Shown here: piece after piece, positions 35,143-46,677 of the stretch
Numbering within the stretch: position 1 is the stretch's first letter
Layout of the letters: each line of letters opens with the position of its first letter
From: Poecilobothrus nobilitatus
Lineage: Eukaryota > Arthropoda > Insecta > Diptera > Dolichopodidae
Direction: 5' to 3'
Assembly (NCBI GenBank): GCA_947095535.1
Contig: OX352772.1
Location: forward strand, 148,040,068-148,104,067
DNA: 64,000 nt
Notes under the pieces: model-generated
The model's input: the letters and a program-made list of their open reading frames with translations, nothing else
What the model was told of the DNA's origin: nothing
The model's database searches: none
Program-made: the position numbers and the translations under genes

Positions 35143-35185
35143 GTCGAAGAAAGAAACATTCTTTTTATAGGTTTCTTTCTTCGAC
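35143..35185. repeat. Hairpin with perfect 15-bp stem
   Basis: GTCGAAGAAAGAAAC, 13-nt loop, GTTTCTTTCTTCGAC. Weaker pairing (CAACAG / CTAGTCGTT) extends it outward with a bulge. Could be a MITE remnant or a folded RNA. Confidence 0.75.
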
Positions 35186-35192
35186 TAGTCGT

Positions 35193-35876
35193 TATGACAT
35201 TATGGTAACTTCCTCAGGTAACTACTACATAACTATACCAATTTTTCTACGATGAAGTAATATTAAAATTAAGTGAAAGATTTAAGTCTTAAGAACACCT
35301 ATCACAAAACCACCCAAAAAGTTTTTAAACATACCTAGTTAAACACCTCATAGTCCCAAAAATCTTAATGGGTATATAGAGTTTTAATGTACGATAACAT
35401 TATTTTTCTAGTTTTTATTGCGTTCTTGTAACATTTCGTTCTTACTACATTTGGAACACAGAGACTTAGTTTTTATAAGGGAAACTTTAAAATCATGTAA
35501 ACATCGTTGTTACCTTATTTTGGACTTCCACAGAGACGATAACCTAAGAAAAATTTTATAGTCACATGAAAGGTTTATATTTCACTTCGAAGTTATGGTA
35601 TTATGCTCATATTCGCAACTATATGGTGAAATTTGTTAGACTTTATTAGACCACTATAAGGTCACAATATACAATCGAAGATATATTTTGATGAACAAAA
35701 AATTATGTTAAATTTGTTAACAATAGCTTACGGATTTTTCTTCCATATCACATTTTAAAATTGTATGTATTGATTATGTATGATGTATATGTATGTATGA
35801 ATGTATACATATTTTAACGACTAATTCATTGCTTATTATTGTTATTATTCCAATTTATATGATTCTTATTATATAC
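35193..35876. other. AT-rich non-coding
   Basis: No gene or defined repeat seen. Confidence 0.35.
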
Positions 35877-36262
35877 CGTTGAAAAGGGTGTGAAGATACC
35901 TTTCTAACGGTATAATAATAAACACGGGTGTCTTTAAAAATATGACATATATTGGTTTTTTTGAAAGTTTGAATTTTTTTTTTTAATTTCCACTTGAAAC
36001 TGCAATATCTCAAAAACGGTGACACCGATTAAGATGAAACAAGATGTATATTAAAGACAGTATTATGCTCTACAATATTGCAGGCAATTGTTTCTATATA
36101 CTAGCGTAGACGAAAAATATAACGATTTAAGTGAATTACTGCAAAATGTTAGAATATTTTTAAAATAATCGATTTGATCTTTAAATGATCTTTTAGCCAA
36201 AAATCATGTTCTATAAAATGTAATGTCACTAGGTATATGTAATGTCACTAGGTACCGTTATG
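35877..36262 (+). repeat. Member of a dispersed repeat family (AATATCTC core), copy A
   Basis: Shares with 43703-44068 the order TTGAAAAGGGTGT - CCTTTCTAACGGTATAATAA - GCAATATCTCAAAAACGGTG - ACACCGATTAAGATGAAA - TTTAAATGATCTTT. The core also occurs inverted at 27.56-27.78 kb and in decayed form at 39.38 kb. Confidence 0.7.
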
Positions 36263-37094
36263 TAAAATTACAAAATAATTGGACAATATATCTAAAGTAA
36301 AGTATATCCAATTTTTATGTAAAAAAATCTTTAAACGAAATTTCACATTATACTTTTCGTAAAATAGCGGTCGGTTCTGTAGTGGATTTTTTTATACATA
36401 CATATGTACATATATGTATACAGTCATTATATGAAATTTCACAATTAACAAATGTCGCTTTAAATTTCTGTAATTATAGCTATACAGAGCTTAACAAAAA
36501 TATCAAAAATTCTGAAGTTTATTTTAAGAACAAAAACTTTCAACTATATCCTAATTTGTAATATTTATAAGACCAAAATTAGAACAGCTAGATGATAAAA
36601 GAATAGAGGCGCCTAATTAGTAAACATAATATGACATGTTACGTATTCATTACCGAGAATCCATTACCCGAAACTTCCATTACCCGCAGGCTTTACTTCC
36701 AAAAACTTGTGAAAAAATTTTCTTTTTTGAATTGTAATTAAAGCCCATAAGACTCACACCATTTTTTGTTACTAAAAGAAGAGAGTAATAGACTAGGTAG
36801 AGCAAACGCATGTCCCAACCTATTTTGGTATAATTGACATAATAAAATTTATAATATTTTTTCCCTTCTGTAAAATAATTGAAAACCGATTTTGATTTTA
36901 ATGAATAAGCACATTTTCTCTAAATTATCTTAGTTAAAAAGAATTAGGTAATTATTATAATATTTACCTAATGTTTCACTATAATAATTATAATTTAATT
37001 TTATGGATGAATTTATATTACAAAAAATCAAAAGTATTTGTAGGTACTCCTTTTTTTAAAGATATTATATTCTTTGATGTTGGAATTTGTATGT
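36263..37094. other. AT-rich non-coding
   Basis: Nothing supported. A short oddity at ~36656-36690 repeats ATTACCCGAAACTTCC / ATTACCCGCAGGC. Confidence 0.3.
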
Positions 37095-37215
37095 AATAAA
37101 AATATAATTAGGAGGGATTTTAGAGTTGATTACAAATTCAGGATTATAATACGCCTTTTACAAAATATAAATATATATGCATATGCGTGAGATTTTAAAT
37201 TAGGAGGGATTTTAG
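37095..37215 (+). repeat. ~100-bp satellite, about 1.5 units
   Basis: AATTAGGAGGGATTTTAGAG occurs twice, with TACGCCTTTTACAAAATATA between, the same unit as at 1-360. Confidence 0.7.
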
Positions 37216-39088
37216 AAAATCTTACATGCAAATATTTTTTTCTTGAATGCAAGTTCCTAACATTAACTTAACAAACATTTTTGAATATATAGTATTGTAC
37301 CAAAAGATAAAATTTAGTGTTACTGCGTAGCAACAAATTAAAATTGGTATTAAATAAATCTCTTTTTTTTCTATCACAATTTTATTACAATACATTACGT
37401 ATATCGTATGTACATAATTATGTATGAATTTTTGTTTTATATATTTATACTTACATCATACCTATATGTACTTATTAAAAAATATTTAATTTCAAATTTA
37501 AACCAAAAAAATACATACATAAGTAGGTACCTATTTACTTTTTATTGTTTTAATAAAATATGTACCTATACCTACGATGTACGAGTACATAATATGTATG
37601 TATGTATATACATATGTATGTAAATATTAGGTACCTAGGTATATAAGTTTTGTTTATTATTTGAATACATTTTTTTTAAATTTAATTCTATCTTAGGTAT
37701 ATTTAATGATTAAACTTTATTTTTGAACCTACATATATACATATATGTACATACACATGTACATATTAGATTAAAGCTGAATGTTTTTTGTATTCTTAAA
37801 CTTTGCCTAACCTATATGTAGGTAAAAAACCTAAAACAAATTTAATTCTTTTTTAAATAAATTTTTTACAGCATTTTAATTTTAAGTTATTAAATAAGAA
37901 ATCTTTTCTGTTGTAAGACGATAAAACAAATTGAATTTCCTTTAAAATTCATTAATTTGTGCTATGGTTTAATAATTTTTGCTATTTATACATGCATAGG
38001 TACATACACATGCATGTACATACATCCATAAAAATAATAATACCTACTTCGGTACATTCATAATATATTTTTCGAAATCACATCACAATTTTTTGGAAAT
38101 TTTTATTAAATTTAATTGAATTTACATAGCATCAAAATCAACATTGTCAAAAATTTGATATAAAAGAATAAAGTTCTTATCCTAAGGGTTAAAAAAGAAA
38201 CAAATAACATACATACTACATACATTTGAACCATAATAATGTTCATAAATCATAATAAATTATTATTTAACTTAAGTATTATATAAATACAGTTATATAT
38301 TAAAGTATGAATGAATGAATGTGAGCATATTACTTTACAATATGTTATATGTATGTATGCATATATGTATTACATTGGAATCAAATTATATTGATAATGG
38401 CATAAACTAAAATAACTCAAATTTTTCTCTTAAAGTTTTAATTCATGTTCTATGTTGCTGTACCTCATGTCATTCAAAGATTCATAATACACATATCTAT
38501 AATACATATTATAATGTCGTGAATTTGCTACATTTGAGTTACATATAAATAAAAAATAATAGCTTTAAATATCTTATTGGTTTTTATGTATGCATCTTTC
38601 AAATTTTCTGTATTTTGTTATTTGGGGAGGATATCATTTATTAAGAACAGCCCACAAATGTTACCAATAGGATAAAATATTTTCATAAGAAATATTTTCT
38701 CAGTAACTAAATCAATAAATATGTACATATATGTATTTAGAAAATAGTTTACAAATAAAAATATTTCACTTTATAAACTATAATATGCCACGCCCAGATT
38801 AAAGGTATTACACATACTTGTTTACCTTGGATAGATTTGAATACAAAACTAAAGGTTTGAAAATGTTTACTTTTTTAATAATAATAAATATGTACATAAT
38901 ATGCATGAACATTTTGGTGTAATAATAATAAAATTTTCTTATTAAATAGTTTTCTTTTCTAGTCAGATTTTTTTTATTTTTACAATTTCTGTATGTAGAT
39001 ATGGATGTAAATGCATACATACATAGATTGTAATAATTTTCGAACAAAAAGGGAATGAAATGAAAAGTTTTTGATTATATTTGAACAA
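37216..39088. other. AT-rich with TACATA/TATGTA microsatellite runs
   Basis: Dense TACATACATATGTATG-type stretches (e.g. ~37585-37625, 37735-37765, 37985-38030). No gene. Confidence 0.45.
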
Positions 39089-40590
39089 CCTTTTTTTGGC
39101 TCTACTATGGTAAATGTTGAACTCGCGTAGGACCAAATGTCTATATCTGCAAGATACTTGGTGTTGCCACCTTTCTAAAAATATATATCCTTAATGGCGT
39201 ACTTTATGCTTTAAAGACGAAAAGGACATTTGAAAGCATCCTTGTTGTTTTAGTGTTTTATCTGATACCGTTTTATCTGAAAACCGTTATATCTGATAAT
39301 CTGTAAGATATATATATATTCGATCTTTTTATCTTATAAAATAGTAATCTGAAAAATATTTTAATTTTAACAGTTATTTGGTGACGATAGGTGTTGCCAT
39401 TCTTGAGATATTGTAGTTCAAAGTTGAACATTTTTGAAAAAAAAAACAATCTTTTTTATTTTTCTTTAAAAACCAAATATCTCATGATTTTACCAAAAAA
39501 CCCTTCAATATTTATACACTGTTGAAAAGATCTATTGTTTTTCTATAATTCGTACATACATATTTTGTGTCTTTATCTTAGACTTTAGAAGATATAAGCA
39601 TTTATGAAAAAAAAAATTGTTCTGTTTTGTAATTTTTTTGGTTATTTTTATTGATTCTTAATCAGGAGAGATTTTAGAGTTGGATTCAAAAGCAGAGTTA
39701 TACGCTTATATTTATATATATGTGTATGTCAGATTGTGAATTAGGAGGGATTTTAGAGTTGAATTCAAAATCACTATGATGCGCTTTTTCCAGAATATTT
39801 ATATTTATGTAAACGAGAGCTTCTAAATTAGGAGGGATTTCAGAGTTGGATTCAAAATCACGATTATACGCTTTTCCCAGAATATTTATGTAAATGTAAG
39901 ATTCTGAATTAGGAGGTATTTTTTCTTATTAATTTAAGATCATCAATGCTGATTAACAATAAGATAACACTTTTGAAACAAAAACAATTAATGAAAATCT
40001 GATAAGTGTTTGTCCCAAAGCAGATAAAGGGTTTGTCCCTATTAGCAGATTTTTTAAAAGAGATAACAATAACTAAATCCTAAAGAAATCTACTTTTTTT
40101 TTTAAATTTTAATATTAAACGAAAAAAGTCACTTTTAGTAAATTAATTAATTTTTGAATTAATAAATTAATTTAACACATGTTTTATATATAGGGACATT
40201 AACAACGCGGTCTTTGGCTCGTACAATTAATTATTATATGTTCAATAAATTAATATTTGTTACCTATTTCAATTTTATTGTTATTACATTTTGTAGAATC
40301 AATAAAAATAACCAAAAAACTTACAAAACAGAACAATTTTTTTTTCATAAATGCTTATATCTTCTAAACTCTACGATATAGACACAAAATATGTATGTAC
40401 GAATTATAGAAAAATAATAGACCTTTCCAAAAATGTATAAATATTTGAGAGGAGTTTTTTGGTAAAATCATGGGATATTTGGTTTTTAAAGAAAAATAAA
40501 AAAGATTGTTTTTATTTTCAAAAAGTATCTTTCAGATATAATCATTTGGTCCTACGCGGGTACAACATTTACCATAGTATCCCCTTTTTT
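39089..40590. mobile_element. Fold-back with satellite-bearing loop
   Basis: Outer arms 39103-39161 and 40521-40579 are inverted copies (ACTATGGTAAATGTTG, CGCGTAGGACCAAATG). Inner arms 39425-39660 and ~40295-40520 are inverted copies too (AAAACAATCTTTTTTATTTT, TATAAGCATTTATGAAAAAA). The right arm lacks ~265 bp present on the left. The loop (39660-40295) carries about three units of the ~100-bp satellite. No transposase; ends tentative. Confidence 0.7.
39652..39920 (+). repeat. ~100-bp satellite array in the fold-back loop
   Basis: Units with GGAGGGATTTTAGAGTTG, TTCAAAATCA, TACGCTTTT and CAGAATATTTAT, matching 1-360. Confidence 0.75.
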
Positions 40591-41786
40591 TTAAAGAATT
40601 TTGCAAGCACAACGCGTCAATAGAATAAAAAAAGGCAAATTTAATAAAACAAAACACATAAAAGAAGAAATCATCTCTAAATGAATGAGATTAATTATTA
40701 CTAAAAATATAAATTAATTATTTTACCTTAGTGCTTTGGTAACTAATTACGAAAAACTAGTAAAGCTTTTTTCTAAATTTATCGTGTGGTGCTTTAAAGA
40801 TTTTATGATGTATACATACGTATATCCATACGTACGTATTAATATGTATGTATGTATGATGATTGATAATATATAATATGTATCATATTACATACATACT
40901 GCTAATACATTTTAGCAGTAGCAGCATATTACATACAGTATGCTAATACATTTATACATAATATGTATAATAAAATCTTTTCAAGTAAATCTTGACATTC
41001 AAACTTTACAAACATATTTTAAGCACTTTAAGCGATTGTTTCTGGAAAAGAATTGATTATTTGAAATATATTACGTATTATGTATCTTTTTAATTTAGTA
41101 GTTTAATCTTAGAAAGAGATTAATCTTAAAGAGAAAAAAAATGCGTCAATTACTACCTACATATTTAGGTCGTATTTGAACCACCATATATTTTATTTTA
41201 AAATATTGCGATTTCTTATACATTTTTCGTGTAATAGGTACCTAGCAATAGGTACCTACCTACCTACCTTGTTTTTTTAATTTTGAAAAATAGCTAATTG
41301 GTACGTACCTATACATATTTTTTATCCCTCATTTTTTTTAATTTAAGCATATCTTCAAAAAAAATGGGTTGAAACAGTAATATATGTACTAATTTATACA
41401 AATTTAAAAGAAATTGAGAACTTTTTGGGATTTTTTGCAAGAGATATTTGGTCGTAACTTCAAAACGGTAACTGATAAAAGATCCGTTGACCGGATTTTA
41501 CAAAAATATAAAATAAATAATATTTAACTATAAATCTGTACAATAGTTAATCATTATTATGGTAGGATCAATACAATAAATTTTCAATATTTTATGTACT
41601 TAGGTATTTATTGTTTTCTTCTTTTACTATTAGTAACTACTGTTCTAATCGTTTTGAACCCTAAGTTGAAAATTTCGGTGAAATATTTTTCTGTAATCCG
41701 ACTATAGTCATATGATCTGAGGGCCCAAATGTTTGTACCTACTTTATAATATAAATTATAAGTTTTATAATATATAATTATAAGGG
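40591..41786. other. AT-rich non-coding
   Basis: TACATACGTATATC-type runs and several short GGTACCTACC repeats (~41230-41260). No gene. Confidence 0.4.
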
Positions 41787-41967
41787 TAACCAGAAAAAAT
41801 GCTGAATCGGTTTTATTTCTGTTTCGATGCGGAATTAAAGCCGAATTAACGAATTTTGAGAATTCGACCTTCTTACTGCTTTGAAGAGGAAATAAAGCCT
41901 AAATTGAAGGAAGTAAAGTCGAATTCCGATTCTGGTTTATTGTCTGGAGCTTTATTTCCGGTCACCG
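41787..41967. repeat. Possible small MITE
   Basis: Imperfect inverted ends GGTAACCAGAAAAAATGC and TTTATTTCCGGTCACC, with AATAAAGC repeated inside. Weak. Confidence 0.3.
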
Positions 41968-42689
41968 TAAAAATCCGCGTTTTTAACGTCATATGGCAGC
42001 GTTCAAACCCTAGAAAACTTGTATTCAAAATTCTTTCCGTGGCAACAAAATTGACCAATTTGTTAGTTTGATTGTGGTACAATATATTGCTTATACTTTT
42101 TACAATAGCGTTTTGCTGCTATTATCCCTAACTCAATACACCATTTTATTGGTTCTGGTGTTGATATTTACTAAAAAATTTTCTGAAATATAAACTTTCT
42201 GATTTATTTTCAATATATAAAATAATATTAAATGATATTTAATAAATAAAATAATGAATAGAGGTAAGTAGGTAGGTAGGGTGGTGACCTTCACTCTAGG
42301 CCTCAATTAGCACTAGATTTACCACTACGCCATTTTAATACCACTGCACTCACGTGTCTTATAATTAATAGAACTTTTAAAATATTTTTTTTAAATTTAT
42401 TAGCAAAAACAATAGCAAAGAATTTATTGTTTAATTTTTATTTGAATCCAAGAATTAATTTAATTATTACCATGACTTAGTAATTAAACAATAAATAAAA
42501 TTACGGTAAAAACTTTTGATAAATTTTTGACCACAGTTTAAATTAAAATTTTACATACTCTAAATGTTGTTTTGTTATTCATCTAAAAAAATAATTAAGA
42601 GGATAATTTTATATTTCGTTACGAAATTATGGTTTCGCTTTTTTCTAGAATAGTTTTGTACACATAAAGCTAATAATTGAAACTCTGGT
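41968..42689. other. AT-rich; a tRNA-like stretch at ~42285-42345
   Basis: On the minus strand ~42345-42285 reads AATGGCGTAGTGGTAAATCT, which resembles a pol III A box, but no convincing B box follows. Otherwise nothing seen. Confidence 0.25.
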
Positions 42690-42800
42690 TTTGTAACCAA
42701 CTATAAAACCTACAACAGACTCTTGCATGTTCAAGTACATATATAAATATTATGTAAAAGGCGAATAATCTTGATTTTGTAACTAAAATATCTCTTAATT
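42690..42800 (-). repeat. ~100-bp satellite, one inverted unit
   Basis: Reverse complement of the unit: AAAGGCGAATAATCTTGATT, TTGTAACTAAAATATCTC, TTGTAACCAACTATAAAACC. Confidence 0.6.
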
Positions 42801-42933
42801 ATTATTTTTACATACATACATATATTATTTCAATAAACAAAGCATTTTTTTTCAAGATAACATAAGCTAACGCCGCGATCTTCAATATAAGATCTGTTTG
42901 TTCTAAATAAAATTTTATTTTTATTTTATTCGC

Positions 42934-43059
42934 TCAATATTCTTGTCAACTAAAAATTTTTTTTTTGTGCATTTCTCTGCCACGTGCATTTGTGCATTTC
43001 AATGTCAACAGCAAATTACACAGCCTTTCCTGTTCAATATTCTTGTCAACTAAAAATTT
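42934..43059 (-). mobile_element. 5'-truncated SINE with 26-bp target duplication
   Basis: A perfect 26-bp direct repeat (starting TCAATATTCTTGTCAACT) at 42934-42959 and 43034-43059 brackets a 74-bp insert. On the minus strand the insert carries the SINE body (GGAAAGGCTGTGTAATTT), end (GGCAGAGAAATGCAC) and an A-tail. The tRNA head is missing, as in a truncated target-primed insertion. Confidence 0.85.
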
Positions 43060-43323
43060 GTAGAATAAAAAAAAAAATTCTATCAATACAACGAACAGAA
43101 AATTGCATAAAATTTTATTTTATTTTATGTAGCTACATAATAATATATTTATTAATTTTATTATTGTTTACAATTTTTACAACAAGAAAAAACTAAAATT
43201 ACATTCAAATGTCACAAATGAAATTTGTACCCGACAAAATTTTACTGGTAAAAATTTTATTAAATTAAGCAAACAATTTCGAAGAAAAAAATAAATTAAA
43301 ATTTTTTTAATTTTTTTTTTATT

Positions 43324-43492
43324 GCATTTCTCTGCCACATATATGTGGACACGAAATTACACAGCCTTTCCTATTTAGGTGTGGCTGTAAATGTAGTAAG
43401 GGGGAATAACTCTTACGGCGTATGTGGGTTTCGAACCTAAACTCCCTCGGTGTTTACATCGTATTTTATACGCTCTTAGCCACTAGGCCACT
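43324..43492 (-). mobile_element. tRNA-derived SINE, copy 2
   Basis: Minus strand: head GGCCTAGTGGCTAAGAGCG (A box), B-box region GGTTCGAAACC, then body AGCCACACCTAAATAGGAAA and GGCTGTGTAATTTCG, end TGGCAGAGAAATGC, followed by an A-rich tail (T-run at ~43305-43320 on plus). Colinear with 19901-20060. Confidence 0.78.
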
Positions 43493-43554
43493 TAAATTAA
43501 ATTAAAAATTTAAACGAAAGTATTTACAACGAACAAACCTAATATGTTCATACA

Positions 43555-43590
43555 TACATATGTATATATATATATATATATATATTTTTA
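43555..43590. repeat. (TA)n microsatellite
   Basis: TATG/TATA run of about 35 bp. Confidence 0.9.
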
Positions 43591-43702
43591 TATAAACAAG
43601 AAAATAAAGTATGAAATGGTTTTTTTTATTAAAATTGTTTATTCAATTTCGAATTTTTACTCTTTAGTGAGACTATCATGCCCTACGAACTTATTGTGCA
43701 CC

Positions 43703-44068
43703 ACTGAAAAGAGTGTAAATGAACCTTTCTAATGGTATAATAATTGCGTGCTTTTGAAAATTTTAAAAATATGGGTGTTGCTAGCACATAGTTTTTTTTA
43801 CACCAAACATTTTTTTTGAACTCCAATATCTCCGAAAGGGTAACACCGATTGAAATTGAAAAAGATTTATATTAAAGTTTCGAGATTTACATACAATCTC
43901 GCATCTAATTTGGTTGTATATAATGTCATAGAGAAAATATATAACGGTTTTAGAAAAATACTGCAATATTTTAAAAATATTTTTAAATAATCAATTTGAC
44001 CTTTAAATGACCTTTGCGCAAACAGCGTTCGTCTATGAAAAGTTCGTGATGTAACTAAGTACCTTTAG
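43703..44068 (+). repeat. Dispersed repeat family (AATATCTC core), copy B
   Basis: Colinear with 35877-36262: CTGAAAAGAGTGTAAATGAA, CCTTTCTAATGGTATAATAA, CCAATATCTCCGAAAGGG, AACACCGATTGAAATTG, TTTGACCTTTAAATGACCTT. Confidence 0.7.
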
Positions 44069-45473
44069 ATGAAACTTCATTAGAATCAGATGCGGACACT
44101 TTTCCAAACTTAGCCCTACATAACTTTATAAATTGTCAATATTATTTTAAAAATAAAATATTACATAAATATAAATATAAATTGTACATGCATATGCTGT
44201 TAAATACCGATAAATTATACATATATATTTTAAAAATTCTTTAATATACACAATAAACGAAGAAATGACATATATTTTGATAGTTAAATTTTGCGTTAAA
44301 ATCGGTTATTAAAGTATAGGTGGGTATTGCAGGCTTTACTTTACTTAAACTGACAAGTCCGGTTTTTCAAACAAAGATCTTCTGGTTTGGCCCGGGTTGG
44401 CGATGACGTCATTAAGGCGATCAAATAGGCCTTCAAATTTTCTTTTACATTTTGATTTTTTTATCAAATCTCGTGAAGTTATATTGAAGACATTTTATAC
44501 TTATATTTTAAAATGCGTTTAACAAAGAAATTTTACTTATTTAAATTAATATTACATAAAAATATTGGGGATTCTGCAGCGAGTTTCGTTAGGAATCACC
44601 TACTATCAAAGGCGTATTTTTGATGTCTTTGGAAGATTCTACTTAGGAGAAAAAATTAAAAGTTCGAAAATTTCGTAATACCTACAGTTTTTCACTAAAT
44701 AAGAATATATGTATTTTGAATATACTTTAATAGTTGTGGTTTAAAATATCGTTAAATTTATACGAATTTTTGTACCAAATTGTCTTCAAAAAATACCGAA
44801 TTATTATGTTATTTTATACTACTAATATCTCATAAACAATTACTATAAATATCTCATAAACAAATTGAAATATAACAAGAATTTAAACTCATTGTAGTTC
44901 CTTCCAACTTTCTTTCTTGCGACAATGTATTAAAAATTGAAAAAGGGCGATGTATTAAATATGAATTATTTACTACGACGATGAAGGGCAACACGTAGTA
45001 AATAATAACACAACAGTTGGAATAGTTATAATTTCAGTATAAATAATAAAAAAATTCGTATAAACTTATTTTAGTATAAATAATAATAGGAATAGCTATA
45101 ATTTAAATAAAAGGTTTCTAAAGGCAGTTTGTGCAACTGTAATATCCTGACAACCTTTCTGCAAAGCTTGGATTCTTGCTTATCATAAAACAAAATTTCT
45201 TGGAAATATAATGTAAATATCATTATACAATATAAACATTAATAAGGAATTTTAGTGTTAAAAATTACAAATGTTTTTCAAATACAACAGATAACTTTAT
45301 AATTTTTTAATTTCGTTATAATACTTTTGTTTCCAAAAACAGTAGTCAATTATGTAACACTTTTTTAAATACCAAAAACCAAAAATATGTAGGGTACCAT
45401 ACTTTTTCAAAAACCAAAAACACAAAAATATGTAGGGTTGGCCACTAAATCCCAAATACAAAATCCCAAACTT

Positions 45474-46020
45474 CATTACTTCACTCAATTGAGGTAATAG
45501 TAAATATAATAAGTAATAAATAACTTACCTTATAATTCCAATATGTTAAACAATTATTAGGAGAGATTTTAAAGCTGATTACAAAATCAGGGTATGTTTA
45601 GCAATGCTTTATTTATTATTTATAATTATAATTACTAAGTACTATTTTATTACAATTTGCAATTATTTTCAATTTAACTTTAATTTTAATTTAATTTAGA
45701 AACATTGTGTTTACAGCACAAAAGAGGAGACGATTTTTCAAAATAATTAATAACAAAAAATTGTAATTCAAAAATTACTTCACTCAATTGAGGTAATAGT
45801 ACATATAATAAGTATTAAATAACTTACCTTATAATTCCAATATGTTTAACAATTATTAGGAGAAATTTTAAAGCTGATTACAAAATCAGGATATGTTTAG
45901 CAGTGCTTTATTTATTATTTATAATTATAATTACTAAATACTATTTTATTATAATTTGCAATTATTTTCAATTTAACTTTTCTTTTCAACACAAAAAAAG
46001 AGACTTTTTTTTCAAAATAA
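45474..46020. repeat. Internal ~300-bp tandem repeat in unit A
   Basis: Two copies, starting 45474 and 45774, each with ATTACTTCACTCAATTGAGG, CTTACCTTATAATTCC and a satellite-like AGGAGAGATTTTAAAGCTG block. Confidence 0.85.
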
Positions 46021-46154
46021 TTGAAATAAAAAATTGAATACCAAACATGGTTATTATTGTAATAAAATATAAAAATAAAACATTGTAGTATAGGTAAGCC
46101 GATTAATCAACGGCTTAGTGAAATTAATGATTCACCAAAATCAAGCTTATAGTC

Positions 46155-46677
46155 AACGAGGAAGAATACATTTGCCTTTGCCAACTCTTAAATACCCGTA
46201 CGAACCGTTAGTATGTTCACAACCTGTCACTCTGCTTACAATATTATTTTTTTAATATTTTAGTATTTTAAAATAGCTTGAGTGAATTTTATTATTTCTA
46301 GAACTATGGGTTGTACATATATTCAAACTATATGTTTATATGTACATTCTTCAAAAGCAGATTCTAACCTTCCACATAACGATTATCAATCCAAAACTTT
46401 TCCAAATATTCTATATTACCATTTAATACTAAGCGGTAAATGTATATTAAATTTACTTAGTACAAAATAGTAAATATAATTTTAAATATTATATTATATT
46501 ATATATAAATATTCCATTGACAGAATTATTTCTTATAAGTACAGTAAAATACATATATGTATGTAAATACGGCGCTATATAATATACATCTATACTCTTA
46601 TCATTCATTCACTAGTGACATATACGATATGTAAATAAACATGATATTATATAAGTATGAATGTATAACAATATCAT
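46155..46677 (-). mobile_element. DINE-1/HINE-like element, truncated copy
   Basis: Begins ACGAGGAAGAATACATTTG and ATACCCGTACGAACCG like the copies at 49606 and 58240, but is cut off at the unit A/B junction after ~520 bp. Confidence 0.75.

Larger units (their letters stand above)
44135..46677. repeat. Direct duplication, unit A (2.54 kb)
   Basis: Aligns almost base for base with 46696-50128; by eye I noticed one substitution (A/G near 44345/46906). Unit A lacks 48032-48925 of unit B and has CTTC at that point (45471-45474). Confidence 0.92.

Noticed and set aside
42285..42345. tRNA or second SINE head on the minus strand
   Set aside because: An A-box-like stretch (GGCGTAGTGG) is present, but there is no good B box and no second copy in the window.
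44390..44420. TGACGTCA (CRE-like) site near GGCCCGGGTTGG as a regulatory element
   Set aside because: A single 8-bp palindrome, duplicated only because it lies in both copies of the 44-50 kb duplication; no gene is nearby.
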